NCBI RefSeq assembly: GCF_024626475.1
Contig: NZ_JANKHH010000002.1
Span: 16,589 to 80,588 of the forward strand
Source: Parerythrobacter lacustris
GTDB taxonomy: Bacteria; Pseudomonadota; Alphaproteobacteria; Sphingomonadales; Sphingomonadaceae
Length of the DNA: 64,000 nt
Direction of reading: 5' to 3'
In this document: positions 63,956 to 64,000 of the stretch, piece after piece
How positions within the stretch are numbered: the stretch's first letter is position 1
Layout: the number at the start of each line of letters is the position of its first letter
Notes under the pieces: model-generated
The model's database searches: none
What the model was told of the DNA's origin: nothing
Seen by the model: the letters and a program-made list of their open reading frames with translations, nothing else
Program-made: the position numbers and the translations under genes

Positions 63956-64000
63956 ATGGGTAAGGCTAATTTCAGCGACGAGTTCAAGCGCGATGCGGTG
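63956..64000 (+). mobile_element. IS3-family transposase OrfA, 5' end only
   Basis: ATG at 63956, preceded by GGACAGGAGG, begins MGKANFSDEFKRDAV, which matches the N-terminus of IS3-family OrfA proteins (helix-turn-helix part). The IS end probably begins at TGTGGAC near 63914. Only 15 codons are visible. Confidence 0.75.

Overview
The window is chromosomal DNA from a GC-rich alphaproteobacterium, most probably a member of the Sphingomonadales close to Erythrobacter/Qipengyuania. This rests on protein resemblance recognised by eye, on gene order (lon-hup, rpsB-tsf, psd-pssA, SRP RNA close to dnaX-ybaB) and on short palindromic repeats of a type I associate with sphingomonad genomes, including one whose arms translate as RPELVEG / PSTSSGRT. 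Housekeeping genes dominate. No rRNA or CRISPR array was seen. There is one tRNA (Tyr), one SRP RNA, and the first 45 bases of an IS3-type orfA at the right edge.

Layout. 1-5.2 kb: 3' end of secD, then secF, a GT4 glycosyltransferase, an HTH regulator, a DUF6456-like protein and a uracil-DNA-glycosylase-like protein. 5.2-9.7 kb: an ABC-F ATPase carrying two palindromic repeats in frame, a secreted amidohydrolase and a SIMPL protein. 9.8-12.8 kb: a small PepSY-like protein, a PhoP/PhoQ-like two-component pair and a PilZ protein. 12.9-19.9 kb: a repeat-rich lipoprotein, an esterase, chorismate mutase, polyprenyl diphosphate synthase, the helicase HrpB and a complex I accessory subunit. 19.9-23.8 kb: two secreted proteins built from the same Cys-containing repeat lie on either side of the SRP RNA, followed by dnaX and ybaB. 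23.8-30.7 kb: a class II aldolase, an HExxH protein, lon with an unusual direct-repeat array upstream, HU, a lipoprotein, an rRNA methyltransferase and tRNA-Tyr.

31-40.8 kb is a co-directional set of five exported proteins: three DUF11-type adhesin-like proteins, a small partner and a 1687-residue protein with a predicted C-terminal outer-membrane barrel. It looks like a cell-surface system. 40.9-46.1 kb: a KASIII-type synthase, psd-pssA for phosphatidylethanolamine, then rpsB-tsf with a good terminator. 46.3-49.7 kb looks like a decayed accessory island: a truncated metallophosphoesterase, an ATP-grasp ligase, a PhzF-family enzyme and two gene fragments joined out of frame (a possible heme-oxygenase-like domain and a GNAT domain). 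49.7-54.1 kb: a GFA protein and a fatty acid hydroxylase, then an acyl-CoA dehydrogenase with a phosphotransferase.

54.2-60.1 kb: trehalose genes otsB, a GH15 glycosidase and otsA, followed by a tyrosine phosphatase and thioredoxin reductase. 60-64 kb: two MAPEG proteins in tandem, a threonine dehydratase-like enzyme, a carboxynorspermidine synthase-like dehydrogenase, and a GxxExxY gene enclosed by inverted repeats that also occur in this window as an empty, gene-less copy.

All family assignments are from inspection of the sequence; no database search was run.
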